64,000 nucleotides of DNA from CAVSJA01 sp963728145 (GTDB taxonomy: Bacteria; Bacteroidota; Bacteroidia; Chitinophagales; Chitinophagaceae): positions 1 to 64,000 of the forward strand of contig CAVSJA010000007.1 of NCBI GenBank assembly GCA_963728145.1, given 5' to 3'. Positions 27,642 to 35,859 of this stretch are shown here, piece after piece. The notes under the pieces are model-generated. The model was not told the origin of the DNA. It saw nothing but the letters and a program-made list of their open reading frames with translations, and did not search any database. Position numbers and translations under genes: made by a program. Every line of letters begins with the position of its first letter. Position 1 is the stretch's first letter.

Positions 27642-28445
27642 TTATTCGGTTATCAATTCTTTAAAAACGCTACCAGTTTTTTCTTGCTTATTGTACCAGT
27701 TGAATTGTTCGTGCAATCGAACAACCTCTCCGACAATCACCAGTGACGGTGAGCTGAAGTTTTTACCTGCAAATTCAGCCGCACAATCTATTAATGTGGT
27801 TAGATGTATCTGTTGAAACTCAGTAGTAGCCTGTTCGATAATTGCCAATGGCGTAGCAGGTTTCTTTGAATAACGCAAAAGCAATTCTGTGAGATCGGTA
27901 ATATTTTTTGCCGACATATAGAAAACCAGTGTGTCTCCCGAGCTGGCCAGAGATTTCCATTTTTCCGGGTTATACAAACTGTTGGGGTTATAAGTAACGA
28001 GTTGCACGCCCTGGGAATAACCTCTTGCAGTTAATGGAATACCAGCGTAAGCGGATGCTCCTGCAGCAGCGGTAATACCCGGAATGATCTCGAATTCTAT
28101 TTCATGCTCGGAAACTGCTTTTAATTCATCCAGCACATTACTGAAGAAAGCCACATCCCCGCCTTTCAATCTCAATACTGTTTTTCCTGCCAGTGCATGT
28201 TGCAGGATTAAATCGTTGATATCTTCCTGCGCAAAGGAAGATTCATTGTATCCCTGCTTGCCTGCCTGGATGACCAATGCATTCTTTGAGGCGTTGTTTT
28301 CTATTATAGCAGGGTTTACCAATCTATCAGCTATGATTACTTCAGCCTCGGCTAGCCGGTGCTGTAATTTCAATGTGATAAGGTCTGCATCTCCCGGTCC
28401 GGCTCCAGCGAGTATTACTCTTCCCTTCCTTGCACTTTCCGACAT
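27642..28445 (-). CDS. cobA: Uroporphyrinogen-III C-methyltransferase
   Basis: It adds two methyl groups from SAM to uroporphyrinogen III, giving precorrin-2, the branch point to siroheme. The 267 residues include LAGAGPGDADLITLKLQHRL (SAM site), IIADRLVNPAII, VLRLKGGDVAFFSNVLDE and IPGITAAAGASAYAGIPLT. It is a stand-alone methyltransferase: the dehydrogenase half of classical CysG is in the fused protein at 18738-20252. It lies 16 bp after cysN. Confidence 0.94.
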   Translation of the reverse strand: MSESARKGRVILAGAGPGDADLITLKLQHRLAEAEVIIADRLVNPAIIENNASKNALVIQAGKQGYNESSFAQEDINDLILQHALAGKTVLRLKGGDVAFFSNVLDELKAVSEHEIEFEIIPGITAAAGASAYAGIPLTARGYSQGVQLVTYNPNSLYNPEKWKSLASSGDTLVFYMSAKNITDLTELLLRYSKKPATPLAIIEQATTEFQQIHLTTLIDCAAEFAGKNFSSPSLVIVGEVVRLHEQFNWYNKQEKTGSVFKELITE

Positions 28446-28461
28446 AAAAAGATTTTAAGTG

Positions 28462-29715
28462 TTATTGATTTTTTGTGAATAAAACCGCGGCGACCGTGCT
28501 ATTGCTGGTTTCGTCAACCAGGATTGCCGCTCCATTCGCATTATTTATTTCATAAGGATCGAATACCAATGGCGAAATGGTTTTCAATCTTGCCTTTACT
28601 ATTTCATTCAACTTAACCTGACCTTCTGCGGGTTGTTGTTGCAGCGTATTGACATCGAGTTTGAAATCGATATCCTTTACCAATGCTTTTACCAACCGGC
28701 TATTATGTTGCAGGTAATATTTATTCCCAGCCTGCAATGGCTTTTCATCCATCCAACAAAGCAATACTTCTGCTTCATTTGCAACTATAGGTTGATTGTC
28801 GATCCTAACAATTGCATCTCCACGACTGATATCAATATCGTCCTCCAGGTGAATAACCACACTTTGCAGCGCAAATACTTCTTCAACTTCCTTACCCGCG
28901 ACTTCCAATTTGGAAATTGTTGTTTCATGACCGGCAGGCAACACTTTCACCTGGTCGCCTTTTTTATATATTCCACTAATGACTTTCCCGGCATAGCCGC
29001 GATAATCATGGAGTTCTTCATTTTGCGGACGAATCACATATTGCACCTGGAATCTTGAGTCATTATGGTTGATATCGCGTTCGATTTCGATTTCCTCGAG
29101 GTATTGAAGCAAGGCCTTCCCTTCGTACCAGGATAATCGTTCAGATTTGTCAACAATATTATCTCCCAGTAATGCACTGATTGGGATATAGGAAACATCT
29201 TTTAATCCCAATTGTCGTGCGACTGCCGAATACTCGATTACGATATTATTGTAAACGTCCTGGGAGTAGTCAACAAGATCCATTTTGTTGATGGCTACTA
29301 CTACATGTGGAATGCGTAATAATGAAGCAATTATTGAATGACGACGGGTTTGTTCAATCACAGCAAATCTTGCATCGATCAAAATAATGATCAGGTTTGC
29401 ATTCGAAGCGCCCGTGATCATATTCCTTGTGTATTGTACATGGCCGGGTGCATCGGCGATAATGAATTTTCTTTTATCGGTAGAAAAATAACGATAAGCT
29501 ACATCTATCGTAATGCCTTGTTCGCGTTCGGCACGCAAACCATCCGTCAATAAGGCCAGGTCAATTTCTCCGGCTTCTTTATTCTTGCTTTGCTTTTCGA
29601 GTTGTTGTAATTGGTCGATAAGAATGTTCTTGCTGTCGTACAACAACCTGCCTATTAGTGTGCTTTTTCCGTCATCGACGCTTCCTGCAGTTATAAATCT
29701 TAAAATATCCATCAA
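28462..29715 (-). CDS. cysN: Sulfate adenylyltransferase subunit 1 (GTPase)
   Basis: CysN drives ATP sulfurylase (CysD) by hydrolysing GTP. The 417 residues carry the G1 motif AGSVDDGKSTLIGRLL, REQGITIDVAYRYFS, DAPGHVQYTRNM and NKMD, followed by EF-Tu-like beta domains (QVQYVIRPQNEELHDYRGYAG). There is no C-terminal APS-kinase (CysC) extension, which fits the APS-type reductase seen at 30759. Start may be at 29715 or the next Met at 29712. Confidence 0.95.
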   Translation of the reverse strand: MMDILRFITAGSVDDGKSTLIGRLLYDSKNILIDQLQQLEKQSKNKEAGEIDLALLTDGLRAEREQGITIDVAYRYFSTDKRKFIIADAPGHVQYTRNMITGASNANLIIILIDARFAVIEQTRRHSIIASLLRIPHVVVAINKMDLVDYSQDVYNNIVIEYSAVARQLGLKDVSYIPISALLGDNIVDKSERLSWYEGKALLQYLEEIEIERDINHNDSRFQVQYVIRPQNEELHDYRGYAGKVISGIYKKGDQVKVLPAGHETTISKLEVAGKEVEEVFALQSVVIHLEDDIDISRGDAIVRIDNQPIVANEAEVLLCWMDEKPLQAGNKYYLQHNSRLVKALVKDIDFKLDVNTLQQQPAEGQVKLNEIVKARLKTISPLVFDPYEINNANGAAILVDETSNSTVAAVLFTKNQ

Positions 29716-29796
29716 TTACTGATTATTAATTATTGATTATTGTCTTTTGCCCCTTGCCTCTTGTCCTTTGCCTCTTGCCCTTTGCCTCTTGCTTCT
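29712..29796. repeat. Mixed heptamer arrays between cysD and cysN
   Basis: TGATTAT/TAATTAT units (29712-29742) are followed by TTGCCTC/TTTGCCC units (about 29743-29796). They fill the whole 79-bp gap and reach the cysD stop. Two different heptamer families are fused here. Confidence 0.8.
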
Positions 29797-30703
29797 AGAA
29801 ATACCCATTCTTCTTTCTATCTTCCATTGCCGCTTCTGTAACCTTATCGTCAATTCTTGTTTCACCTCTCTCACTAATTCTTGTTGCTGCAATCTCCCGT
29901 ACAACTTCCTCCAATGTTGCAGCGTTTGATTCAACGGCTGCTGTACAGGTCATGTCGCCAACAGTGCGATATCGAACATTCTTTTTTTGGATGATATCGG
30001 TTTCGTCAATGGTCACATAGTCAGATACAGCAATCAATTGTCCCTCGTGTTCGATCACATCTCTTTCATGTGAGAAATAGATGGAAGGGAGATCTATATT
30101 CCTTTCCCGTACATAATTCCAGATATCCAGCTCTGTCCAGTTGCTGATCGGGAATACTCTTACGTTCTCGCCCTTATGAATTCTTCCATTATATATATTC
30201 CAGAGTTCAGGTCTTTGGAGCTTTGGATTCCATTGGCCGAATTCATCGCGTACTGAGAAGATCCTTTCCTTTGCCCTCGCTTTTTCTTCATCTCTTCTTC
30301 CACCACCGATGCAGGCATCGAATTTGAATTCTTCAATTGCATCGAGCAGGGTATATGTTTGCAACCAATTGCGGCTTGCGAATTTTCCTTTTGGTTCGGC
30401 AAGATTTTTTTGTTTAATGGTATCCTCAACTTTTCTCACGATCAATTTTGCGTCAACTTCTTTTACCAGCCAATCACGGAATTCGAGCGCTTCGGGGAAA
30501 TTGTGGCCGGTGTCGATATGAACCAATGGAAATGGAATTTTACCTGGAGCAAATGCCTTTTTTGCCAGGTGCACCATGGTGATAGAATCCTTTCCTCCGC
30601 TGAAAAGCAATGCTGGACGTTCAAACTGTGCGGCCACTTCACGAAGAATATGGATACTTTCCGCTTCGAGCTGTTCCAGGTAATTCAACTGATAATGATT
30701 CAT
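29795..30703 (-). CDS. cysD: Sulfate adenylyltransferase subunit 2
   Basis: CysD forms APS from sulfate and ATP. The 302 residues show the PP-loop LLFSGGKDSITMVHLAKKAF, the LVHIDTGHNFPEALEFRD motif, FDACIGGGRRDEEKARAKER, SNWTELDIWNYV and the C-terminal ERGETRIDDKVTEAAMEDRK. It lies 55 bp after cysH with a dyad in the gap, so it may have its own regulated promoter inside the operon. Confidence 0.96.
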   Translation of the reverse strand: MNHYQLNYLEQLEAESIHILREVAAQFERPALLFSGGKDSITMVHLAKKAFAPGKIPFPLVHIDTGHNFPEALEFRDWLVKEVDAKLIVRKVEDTIKQKNLAEPKGKFASRNWLQTYTLLDAIEEFKFDACIGGGRRDEEKARAKERIFSVRDEFGQWNPKLQRPELWNIYNGRIHKGENVRVFPISNWTELDIWNYVRERNIDLPSIYFSHERDVIEHEGQLIAVSDYVTIDETDIIQKKNVRYRTVGDMTCTAAVESNAATLEEVVREIAATRISERGETRIDDKVTEAAMEDRKKNGYF

Positions 30704-30711
30704 ATTCTGTA

Positions 30712-30732
30712 TTTAGTCTACTAAACTAATAG
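30712..30732. promoter_or_regulatory. Dyad operator upstream of cysD
   Basis: TTTAGTCTACTAAA (30712-30725) is a 14-bp perfect dyad followed by CTAATAG. Read on the minus strand it is CTATTAG then TTTAGTAGACTAAA, 9 bp before the cysD ATG. It matches the site before the TonB receptor at 18634-18660 in order and spacing. Confidence 0.65.
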
Positions 30733-30758
30733 GGTTTTGGTACAAAAAAAAGCAATTA

Positions 30759-31481
30759 TTAGCTAACGGTCGTTTGATTGTGCACATGTAAGCCACATTC
30801 CTTGCCGCTGCTGTCTTCCCACCACCATCTACCTGAACGAAAATCCTCACCAGGTTTGATCGCTCTGGTACAAGGCGCACAACCAATGCTGACGAACCCT
30901 TTATCGTGTAATGGATTGTAAGGAATATCATCTATAAAGATTTTATCACTCACTTCCTTAGTTGTCCAGTATAACAAAGGATGATATTTAATAACCTGAT
31001 TTGCATCATCCCACTCCAGCTTTGTAAGATCTTTACGGTTTGGTGAATGTTCTGCACGGATACCGGTGACCCAGATCTTTTTTCCTTTCAATGCTCTTTG
31101 TAAAGGCTCGACTTTCCGGATATGGCAGCACTCCTTTCTGTTCTCAACTGATTCGTAAAAACTATTTGGGCCTTTTTCTTTTACAAATTCACCAAGGGTT
31201 TCTCCATGGGGATAATAGGGTATGATCTTCTGTCCATATTTCTCCAACGTGCGATTCCAGGTGGAATAGGTTTCGGGAAACAATCTGCCGGTGTCCAGGG
31301 TGAACACATCAATATTCAGTTTCTCGTTGAAAATGATATGAGAGATCACCTGATCTTCAAAACTGAAACTGGTTGAAAAAACAACTTCACCCGGGAATAA
31401 TTCCGCAAGTTTTGCGAGATCATCCTCAACTGAATCGTTCTTCAGTTCCAGTTTCAGTGTATCGATAGACAGCTTGCTCAT
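30759..31481 (-). CDS. cysH: Adenylylsulfate reductase, thioredoxin-dependent, Fe-S type
   Basis: It reduces activated sulfate to sulfite. The 240 residues have STSFSFEDQVI, LDTGRLFPETY, the Cys pair at 118-119 (RKECCHIRKVEPL) and Cys201/204 (GCAPCTRAI). These four are the 4Fe-4S ligands that mark APS reductases. The C-terminal nucleophile is Cys229 (KECGLH). Preference for APS over PAPS is supported by the absence of a CysC kinase in the cluster. It lies 4 bp after hom. Confidence 0.93.
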   Translation of the reverse strand: MSKLSIDTLKLELKNDSVEDDLAKLAELFPGEVVFSTSFSFEDQVISHIIFNEKLNIDVFTLDTGRLFPETYSTWNRTLEKYGQKIIPYYPHGETLGEFVKEKGPNSFYESVENRKECCHIRKVEPLQRALKGKKIWVTGIRAEHSPNRKDLTKLEWDDANQVIKYHPLLYWTTKEVSDKIFIDDIPYNPLHDKGFVSIGCAPCTRAIKPGEDFRSGRWWWEDSSGKECGLHVHNQTTVS

Positions 31482-31485
31482 TTAT

Positions 31486-32742
31486 TTAAACTACCCCGGC
31501 TAATTCGAGGCTCTTTTTTTTCAATTTGCGCACTTCAATATCTTCAATGATTGGGTCTGGTGCAAGGATCAATGATGTATTGTTTTCTTTCCACCAGGTT
31601 TCATTCTTCAATTCGCTGAAGGGGAGTATACCGACAAGATATTTGCGTTTTTCCTGCGCATGCCATTCCTCTATTCCTTCAAACTTTTCTTTCGGAATGT
31701 ATTTCAGGTCATCGAAGCTCAGGTAGACTTTTATATAGAAATCATCTGTTAAATTATGCGGCGGATGATGATATAATTTTTTATATTCATAATGATAATC
31801 GTAACGAAGCGCGGAGATATCACTTAGTACCGCTGAAGCAGTAGGGAAACTCCCGGCGCCTTTGCCATAGAAGAATTGCTTGTCCGCAAAACCGCTTTCA
31901 ATCACCACACCATTGTATTCGTTTTTTACGAATGCAAGATGATCATCCTGCCTTACGAATTGAGGTAAAACGAAGGCAGCAACCTTGCCATTATTCAATT
32001 TCTTCGCTTGCGCCACTAATTTTATTTCGTAATGCTTTTCCCTGGCAACAACCGCGTCTCCCAATTGGATATTCTGAATTCCTGTGAACACAATGTTTTC
32101 AGGTGATTCAACGATACCATATGCATGTGTGAGGAGGAAGGTCCATTTGTTCACGGCGTCATATCCTTCAACATCAAGCGCAGGATCTGCTTCCGCGAAA
32201 CCGAGTTGTTGGGCAAGGATCAGCGCTTGCTGGAATTCGAGTTTGTCTTCGAAGATCTTTGTCAAAATGAAATTGGTAGAGCCATTTACAATTGCTCGTA
32301 TGGAATGTAAAAGGTCATTATCATAGTATTCTTCGAGATTTCTGATCACGGGTATTGAAGCACAGGCAGCAGATTCATAAAGCAACGATCTGCCAGTCTC
32401 TTCCTGCAATTGCAACAATTGAGTCAGGTGTTCGGCGATCATTTTTTTGCTTGCGCTCACTACATCTTTTCCATTCTTTAATGCAGTAGATACGATTTGA
32501 AAGGCCGGTTCACTTTCGTTGATCGTTTCCACAATCACATTTATTTCCGGATCATTCAAAATACTATCCCTGTCTGTAGTAAATAATTCGGCAGGTGCAT
32601 TTCTTTTCTTTTCCGGATGCTTGATACATACTCGCTTGATGGTTGCTTTCAAGGATGGGGTTTGTTGAAGTACTCTATAAAGGCCTTCGCCGACTACTCC
32701 GAATCCAAATAACCCGATCGTCAATTGTTTGTGCGCTTCCAT
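31486..32742 (-). CDS. hom: Homoserine dehydrogenase, monofunctional
   Basis: It makes homoserine from aspartate semialdehyde, here for methionine. The 418 residues contain the Rossmann motif GLFGFGVVGEGLYRVL, YESAACASIPVIRNLEEY, NGSTNFILTK, the catalytic region EADPALDVEGYDAVNKW, and FYGKGAGSFPTASAVLSD. No aspartokinase domain is present. It is a second homoserine dehydrogenase beside ThrA at 9693, and its place between metX and cysH suggests a methionine-branch isoenzyme. The tail after about residue 345 is longer than the core needs but lacks a clear ACT motif. Confidence 0.94.
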   Translation of the reverse strand: MEAHKQLTIGLFGFGVVGEGLYRVLQQTPSLKATIKRVCIKHPEKKRNAPAELFTTDRDSILNDPEINVIVETINESEPAFQIVSTALKNGKDVVSASKKMIAEHLTQLLQLQEETGRSLLYESAACASIPVIRNLEEYYDNDLLHSIRAIVNGSTNFILTKIFEDKLEFQQALILAQQLGFAEADPALDVEGYDAVNKWTFLLTHAYGIVESPENIVFTGIQNIQLGDAVVAREKHYEIKLVAQAKKLNNGKVAAFVLPQFVRQDDHLAFVKNEYNGVVIESGFADKQFFYGKGAGSFPTASAVLSDISALRYDYHYEYKKLYHHPPHNLTDDFYIKVYLSFDDLKYIPKEKFEGIEEWHAQEKRKYLVGILPFSELKNETWWKENNTSLILAPDPIIEDIEVRKLKKKSLELAGVV

Positions 32743-32748
32743 AACTTT

Positions 32749-33807
32749 TTATTCGTTTACCACTTTTAAATGATGAAATGATCTATGCTGTATGAAATTC
32801 CTTAGGGATGTTTCAATCTTTTCATATTCTAGCAAGAAGCCATCATGACCGAAATCGCTGGCAATTGCGAGCAATTGCGAATTCCTGATATGCTTTTGCA
32901 GGTATTCCTGTTCCGTAATTGGATAAAGTATATCTGAATTGATGCCTATGATCAATGCGTGCGCTTTGATTTGTTGTAATGCCTTTTCAATTCCTCCGCG
33001 ATTTTTACCTACATCGTGGCTATCCATAGCCTGTGTAAGGCGGTAATAGCAAATCGCATTGAATCGGTTTACTAATTTCAAACCCTGGTATCGTTGATAA
33101 TTATCTGCTGCAAATACGACGTCATGACTTAACGGCACAAATGCCTTATCCCTTGGTTGCGTGATACCGTAACCGTTATATTGCCTGTAAGAAAGAAGTG
33201 CAATTGATCTTGCCGCAGCCATTCCTTTCTGACCCGCGTCCGGACTGCGATGCAGCCAGGTGCCATCCGCTTCGATTGCGAGACGCTGAGAAGAATTAAA
33301 AGCTATTCCCCATGGAGATAAAACCGCATTTGTTGCAATTGGAACGATATGTTCAAACACTTCCGGCTCATCGATCGCCCATTCGAGCAATTGCATTCCA
33401 CCAGTACTTCCGCCAATGCCGAGAAAGATCTTTTCGATTCCAAGATGTTTTCTCAATTGCTGGTAGCATTTCACCATATCATTTATGCTGAACACGGGAA
33501 AATCATGATAGAAAGGTTCTCCTGTTGCGGGATTTGTGCTTAAAGGAGAAATGCTTCCATAAGGACTTCCTGGTTTATTTGCACAAATGATAAAATATTC
33601 TGCAGGATCAAAGAACCGACCTTCTCCAACCAAACCGGGCCACCACTCGGCAGGATTGCTGTTTGCCGTCAGTGCATGAAACACCCAAATCACATTCGAT
33701 TTATCCTTATTCAACTTGCCCAATGTTGTATAGGCAAGATGATAACCCTCGAGTCTAGCACCGCTTTCGAGCGTGAAAGGTTCGATATGTGTAAAGATCG
33801 AAGTCAT
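32749..33807 (-). CDS. metX: Homoserine O-acetyltransferase
   Basis: MetX activates homoserine with acetyl-CoA, providing the substrate of MetY. It is an alpha/beta hydrolase of 352 residues with WVFHALTANSNPAEWWPGLV, the nucleophile Ser134 in GIGGSTGGMQLLEW, SQRLAIEADGTW and the C-terminal His motif SDFGHDGFLLE. It lies 6 bp before hom and 140 bp after metY. Confidence 0.95.
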   Translation of the reverse strand: MTSIFTHIEPFTLESGARLEGYHLAYTTLGKLNKDKSNVIWVFHALTANSNPAEWWPGLVGEGRFFDPAEYFIICANKPGSPYGSISPLSTNPATGEPFYHDFPVFSINDMVKCYQQLRKHLGIEKIFLGIGGSTGGMQLLEWAIDEPEVFEHIVPIATNAVLSPWGIAFNSSQRLAIEADGTWLHRSPDAGQKGMAAARSIALLSYRQYNGYGITQPRDKAFVPLSHDVVFAADNYQRYQGLKLVNRFNAICYYRLTQAMDSHDVGKNRGGIEKALQQIKAHALIIGINSDILYPITEQEYLQKHIRNSQLLAIASDFGHDGFLLEYEKIETSLRNFIQHRSFHHLKVVNE

Positions 33808-33813
33808 TCGAAT

Positions 33814-33943
33814 CGTTTGGCGTTTGGTGTTTGGCGTTTGGGGTTGGGTCGCTGAGTTTTTTGTTTTGCTTTAGAGTTCCTAAGTAGTAAATCAGGTTTT
33901 TACACCTTAAGAACGCCCAACTCCAAACCCCAAACGCCAAACT
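33814..33943. repeat. Inverted array of GTTTGGC heptamers between metY and metX
   Basis: GTTTGGCGTTTGGTGTTTGG at 33815 on faces CCAACTCCAAACCCCAAACG at about 33917-33936. It fills most of the 140-bp gap. The same family occurs at 9321-9440 and 35916-36043. Confidence 0.85.
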
Positions 33944-33947
33944 GTAT

Positions 33948-35270
33948 TTAGCTCACCAATTCTTTAGCAAATACTTTCTCAAATGCTTGTTCAAAATCTG
34001 CTTTTATGTCATCTATATGTTCAATGCCCGCACTGATGCGTACCAGGTTAGATAACACACCAGATGCATTACGTTCTTCATCCGTTAATTGTTCGTGAGT
34101 TGTTGAAGCTGGGTGAATAGCCAGTGTTTTTGCATCACCCACATTTGCCAGGTGGCTCACCAGTTTCAAGCAATCGATGAATTTGCGTCCGTTTTCTAAT
34201 CCGCCTTTAATACCGAACTGAAGAATGCTTCCAAAACCATTGGTCAGGTATTTTTTTGCCAGTTCATGGTATGGGCTGCTCTTTAACCCCGGGAACCAAA
34301 CAAATTCAACTTGCGGATGCTGTTCGAGCCATTTTGATAGTTCGAATGCATTGTCAGATTGACGTTGTACACGTAATGAAAGTGTTTCCAAGCCTTGCAA
34401 ATTCAGGAATGAGTTGAATGGAGCCTGGCAGGGACCAAAATCACGCAAGCCTTCTACTCTTGCACGAATGATGAACGCGATATTGGGAAGACCCAAGGGA
34501 TTCCCTTCACCAAATACATCCCAGAACTTCAAACCATGATAACCTTCACTTGGTTCAGTGAATTGAGGGAATTTTCCATTAGCCCAATTGTAATTGCCAC
34601 CATCGATAATAACTCCACCGATTGATGTACCATGTCCACCGATCCATTTGGTAGTTGAGTGTACAACGATATTTGCCCCATGATCGATTGGACGGAAAAG
34701 ATAACCACCGGCGCCAAATGTATTATCAACAATCAACGGCAGATCATATTCCTTCGCGAGCTCGGCGAATTTTTTGAAATCAGGAATATTCAAGCGAGGA
34801 TTACCTATTGTTTCTAGATAAATAGCTTTTGTATTCTTGTCAATATGCGGAACAAAACTTTCTACATTATCTCCGTCCGCAAAGCGAACATCAATACCAA
34901 GGCGTTTGAATGAAACTTTGAATTGATTGTAGGTTCCACCATATAAATAGGAAGTAGTAACAAAATTATCTCCGACTGTAAGGATATTATTCAGTGCCAG
35001 GAACTGCGCAGCCTGGCCAGAAGAAGTCGCCAATGCGGCAACTCCACCTTCCAATGCCGCGATGCGTTTTTCAAAAACATCCGTTGTCGGATTCATGATG
35101 CGGGTATAGATATTACCGAATTGGCGAAGTCCAAACAAATTGGCCGCATGTTCGGTACTCTCGAATCCATAGGAAGTTGTTTGATAAATGGGAACGGCTC
35201 TTGAACGAGTAATCGGATCTATTTCCTGTCCTGCATGTAACTGTAAGGTTTCGAAACGAAGATTGCTCAT
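33948..35270 (-). CDS. metY: O-acetylhomoserine sulfhydrylase
   Basis: This PLP enzyme makes homocysteine directly from O-acetylhomoserine and sulfide, joining the sulfur and carbon branches. The 440 residues include LHAGQEIDPITRSRAVPIYQ, IYTRIMNPTTDVFEKRIAAL, YLETIGNPRLNIPDF, VDNTFGAGGY, the PLP Lys in VHSTTKWIGGHGTSIGG, and HPASTTHEQLTDEE. It is the first structural gene of the block and carries the control region upstream. Confidence 0.96.
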   Translation of the reverse strand: MSNLRFETLQLHAGQEIDPITRSRAVPIYQTTSYGFESTEHAANLFGLRQFGNIYTRIMNPTTDVFEKRIAALEGGVAALATSSGQAAQFLALNNILTVGDNFVTTSYLYGGTYNQFKVSFKRLGIDVRFADGDNVESFVPHIDKNTKAIYLETIGNPRLNIPDFKKFAELAKEYDLPLIVDNTFGAGGYLFRPIDHGANIVVHSTTKWIGGHGTSIGGVIIDGGNYNWANGKFPQFTEPSEGYHGLKFWDVFGEGNPLGLPNIAFIIRARVEGLRDFGPCQAPFNSFLNLQGLETLSLRVQRQSDNAFELSKWLEQHPQVEFVWFPGLKSSPYHELAKKYLTNGFGSILQFGIKGGLENGRKFIDCLKLVSHLANVGDAKTLAIHPASTTHEQLTDEERNASGVLSNLVRISAGIEHIDDIKADFEQAFEKVFAKELVS

Positions 35271-35284
35271 AGAAAAAAGTTTTT

Positions 35285-35389
35285 TTGTTGTTGAATTAAA
35301 TAATCGGTCAAATATGCCTTAGGTAAGGAAGATGGCAAATAGCCAAAAATGGGGGTATGATTTAAGTATGCCTATGGCATACAACAACA
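35285..35389 (-). promoter_or_regulatory. Alternative RNA pairings after the Cys leader
   Basis: On the minus strand GTATGCC (35382-35376, last leader codons) pairs with GGCATAC (35372-35366) to give a 7-bp stem with loop ATA. A second GGCATA at 35318-35313 could pair with the same segment instead. The Cys-codon stretch TTGTTGTTG also complements CAACAACAA at 35293-35285, 14-23 bases before the metY ATG. A ribosome stalled on the Cys codons would block these pairings and could free the metY start. This is inference from complementarity. Confidence 0.45.
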
Positions 35390-35461
35390 AGAGCAAGAAG
35401 AAGTGTTGGCAGTTACTAAAGTGCAGGTATTGAATCTGGCTGTCAAGAAACTGTTTTTAAT
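35372..35461 (-). CDS. Putative Cys-rich leader peptide upstream of metY
   Basis: A short frame ends TAG at 35372-35374 after NTSSCSCCCMP: Cys codons at 35393-35395 and three in a row at 35381-35389, plus one at 35423-35425. The ORF is open far upstream, but the proximal promoter (-7 element at 35470-35477) limits transcription to about 35465 on. In that transcript the possible starts are ATT at 35459-35461 (29 residues) or TTG at 35444-35446 (24 residues), because no ATG is available. It lies 100 bp before metY. The composition suggests a cysteine-sensing attenuator peptide. I know no named family for it. Confidence 0.55.
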   Translation of the reverse strand: MKNSFLTARFNTCTLVTANTSSCSCCCMP

Positions 35462-35465
35462 GTAC

Positions 35466-35502
35466 TCTACAAATTTAGTAGACAAACAGTTCAAATTCCA
35501 AA
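35466..35502 (-). promoter_or_regulatory. Proximal metY promoter with overlapping dyad
   Basis: On the minus strand TTTG (35502-35499), 21 bases, then TAAATTTG (35477-35470) is an exact match to the Bacteroidota -33/-7 consensus. A dyad TCTAC-N7-GTAGA (35466-35482) covers the -7 element. It shares the 10-mer TTTAGTAGAC with the sites before cysD and the TonB receptor, but in the opposite orientation relative to the gene. A bound protein would block the promoter, so repression is the simplest reading. Confidence 0.6.
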
Positions 35503-35654
35503 TCCAATTTGTAAAATTTCCGTTAATGGACACCGGTTTTGTCGAACGAGTGTTAGTTTTTTTTGCGCGTGACATGTTAGACATTTTTAAGATGAATGAA
35601 TAGACAGTGGTTCTGACACGCTAATTATCGAAGAAAGTCGGAGGGCTTTAAAGC

Positions 35655-35686
35655 AAAAAAGCTCATCCGATGGTCAGATGAGCTTT
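35655..35686 (-). terminator. Terminator of the SAM-I riboswitch expression platform
   Basis: On the minus strand AAAGCTCATC, a 9-base loop, GATGAGCTTT and six T in total form a strong intrinsic terminator about 30 bases after the aptamer P1 helix. This matches the usual OFF architecture of S-box leaders. Confidence 0.85.
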
Positions 35687-35717
35687 ATATTAAGTTGATT
35701 TATTAAGCTTTGATCTG

Positions 35718-35841
35718 ACTTATCTGTCCCCGAATATTTCCTCGGAGATGGAGTTGGCACCTTATTCCGTCCCGCCAATGGCGGGATAAACAGGTTGTCA
35801 AGGCTTCTGCGGGCCATTTCCCTCAGCCTTTCTTGATAAGT
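35718..35841 (-). ncRNA. SAM-I (S-box) riboswitch aptamer
   Basis: Read on the minus strand, P1 pairs ACTTATC with GATAAGT. The conserved S-box core follows: AAGAAAGGCTGAGGGAAATG, then GGCCCGCAGAAGCC, GACAACC, a P3 arm with a CCCGCC/GGCGGG hairpin, GGTGCCAACTCC, and P4 (CTCCGAGG/TCGGGGA). Order, loop bases and helix positions match SAM-I. It precedes metY and the sulfur block by about 450 bp and is followed by a terminator. High SAM should stop transcripts that start at the distal promoter. Confidence 0.9.
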
Positions 35842-35859
35842 AGGTGTAAAGAACTGGTA

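Noticed and set aside
35462..35584. Upstream part of the 70-codon frame before metY (MSNMSRAKKTNTRST)
   Set aside because: It lies upstream of and across the proximal promoter. Only the last part, ending in the Cys cluster, would be transcribed from that promoter.
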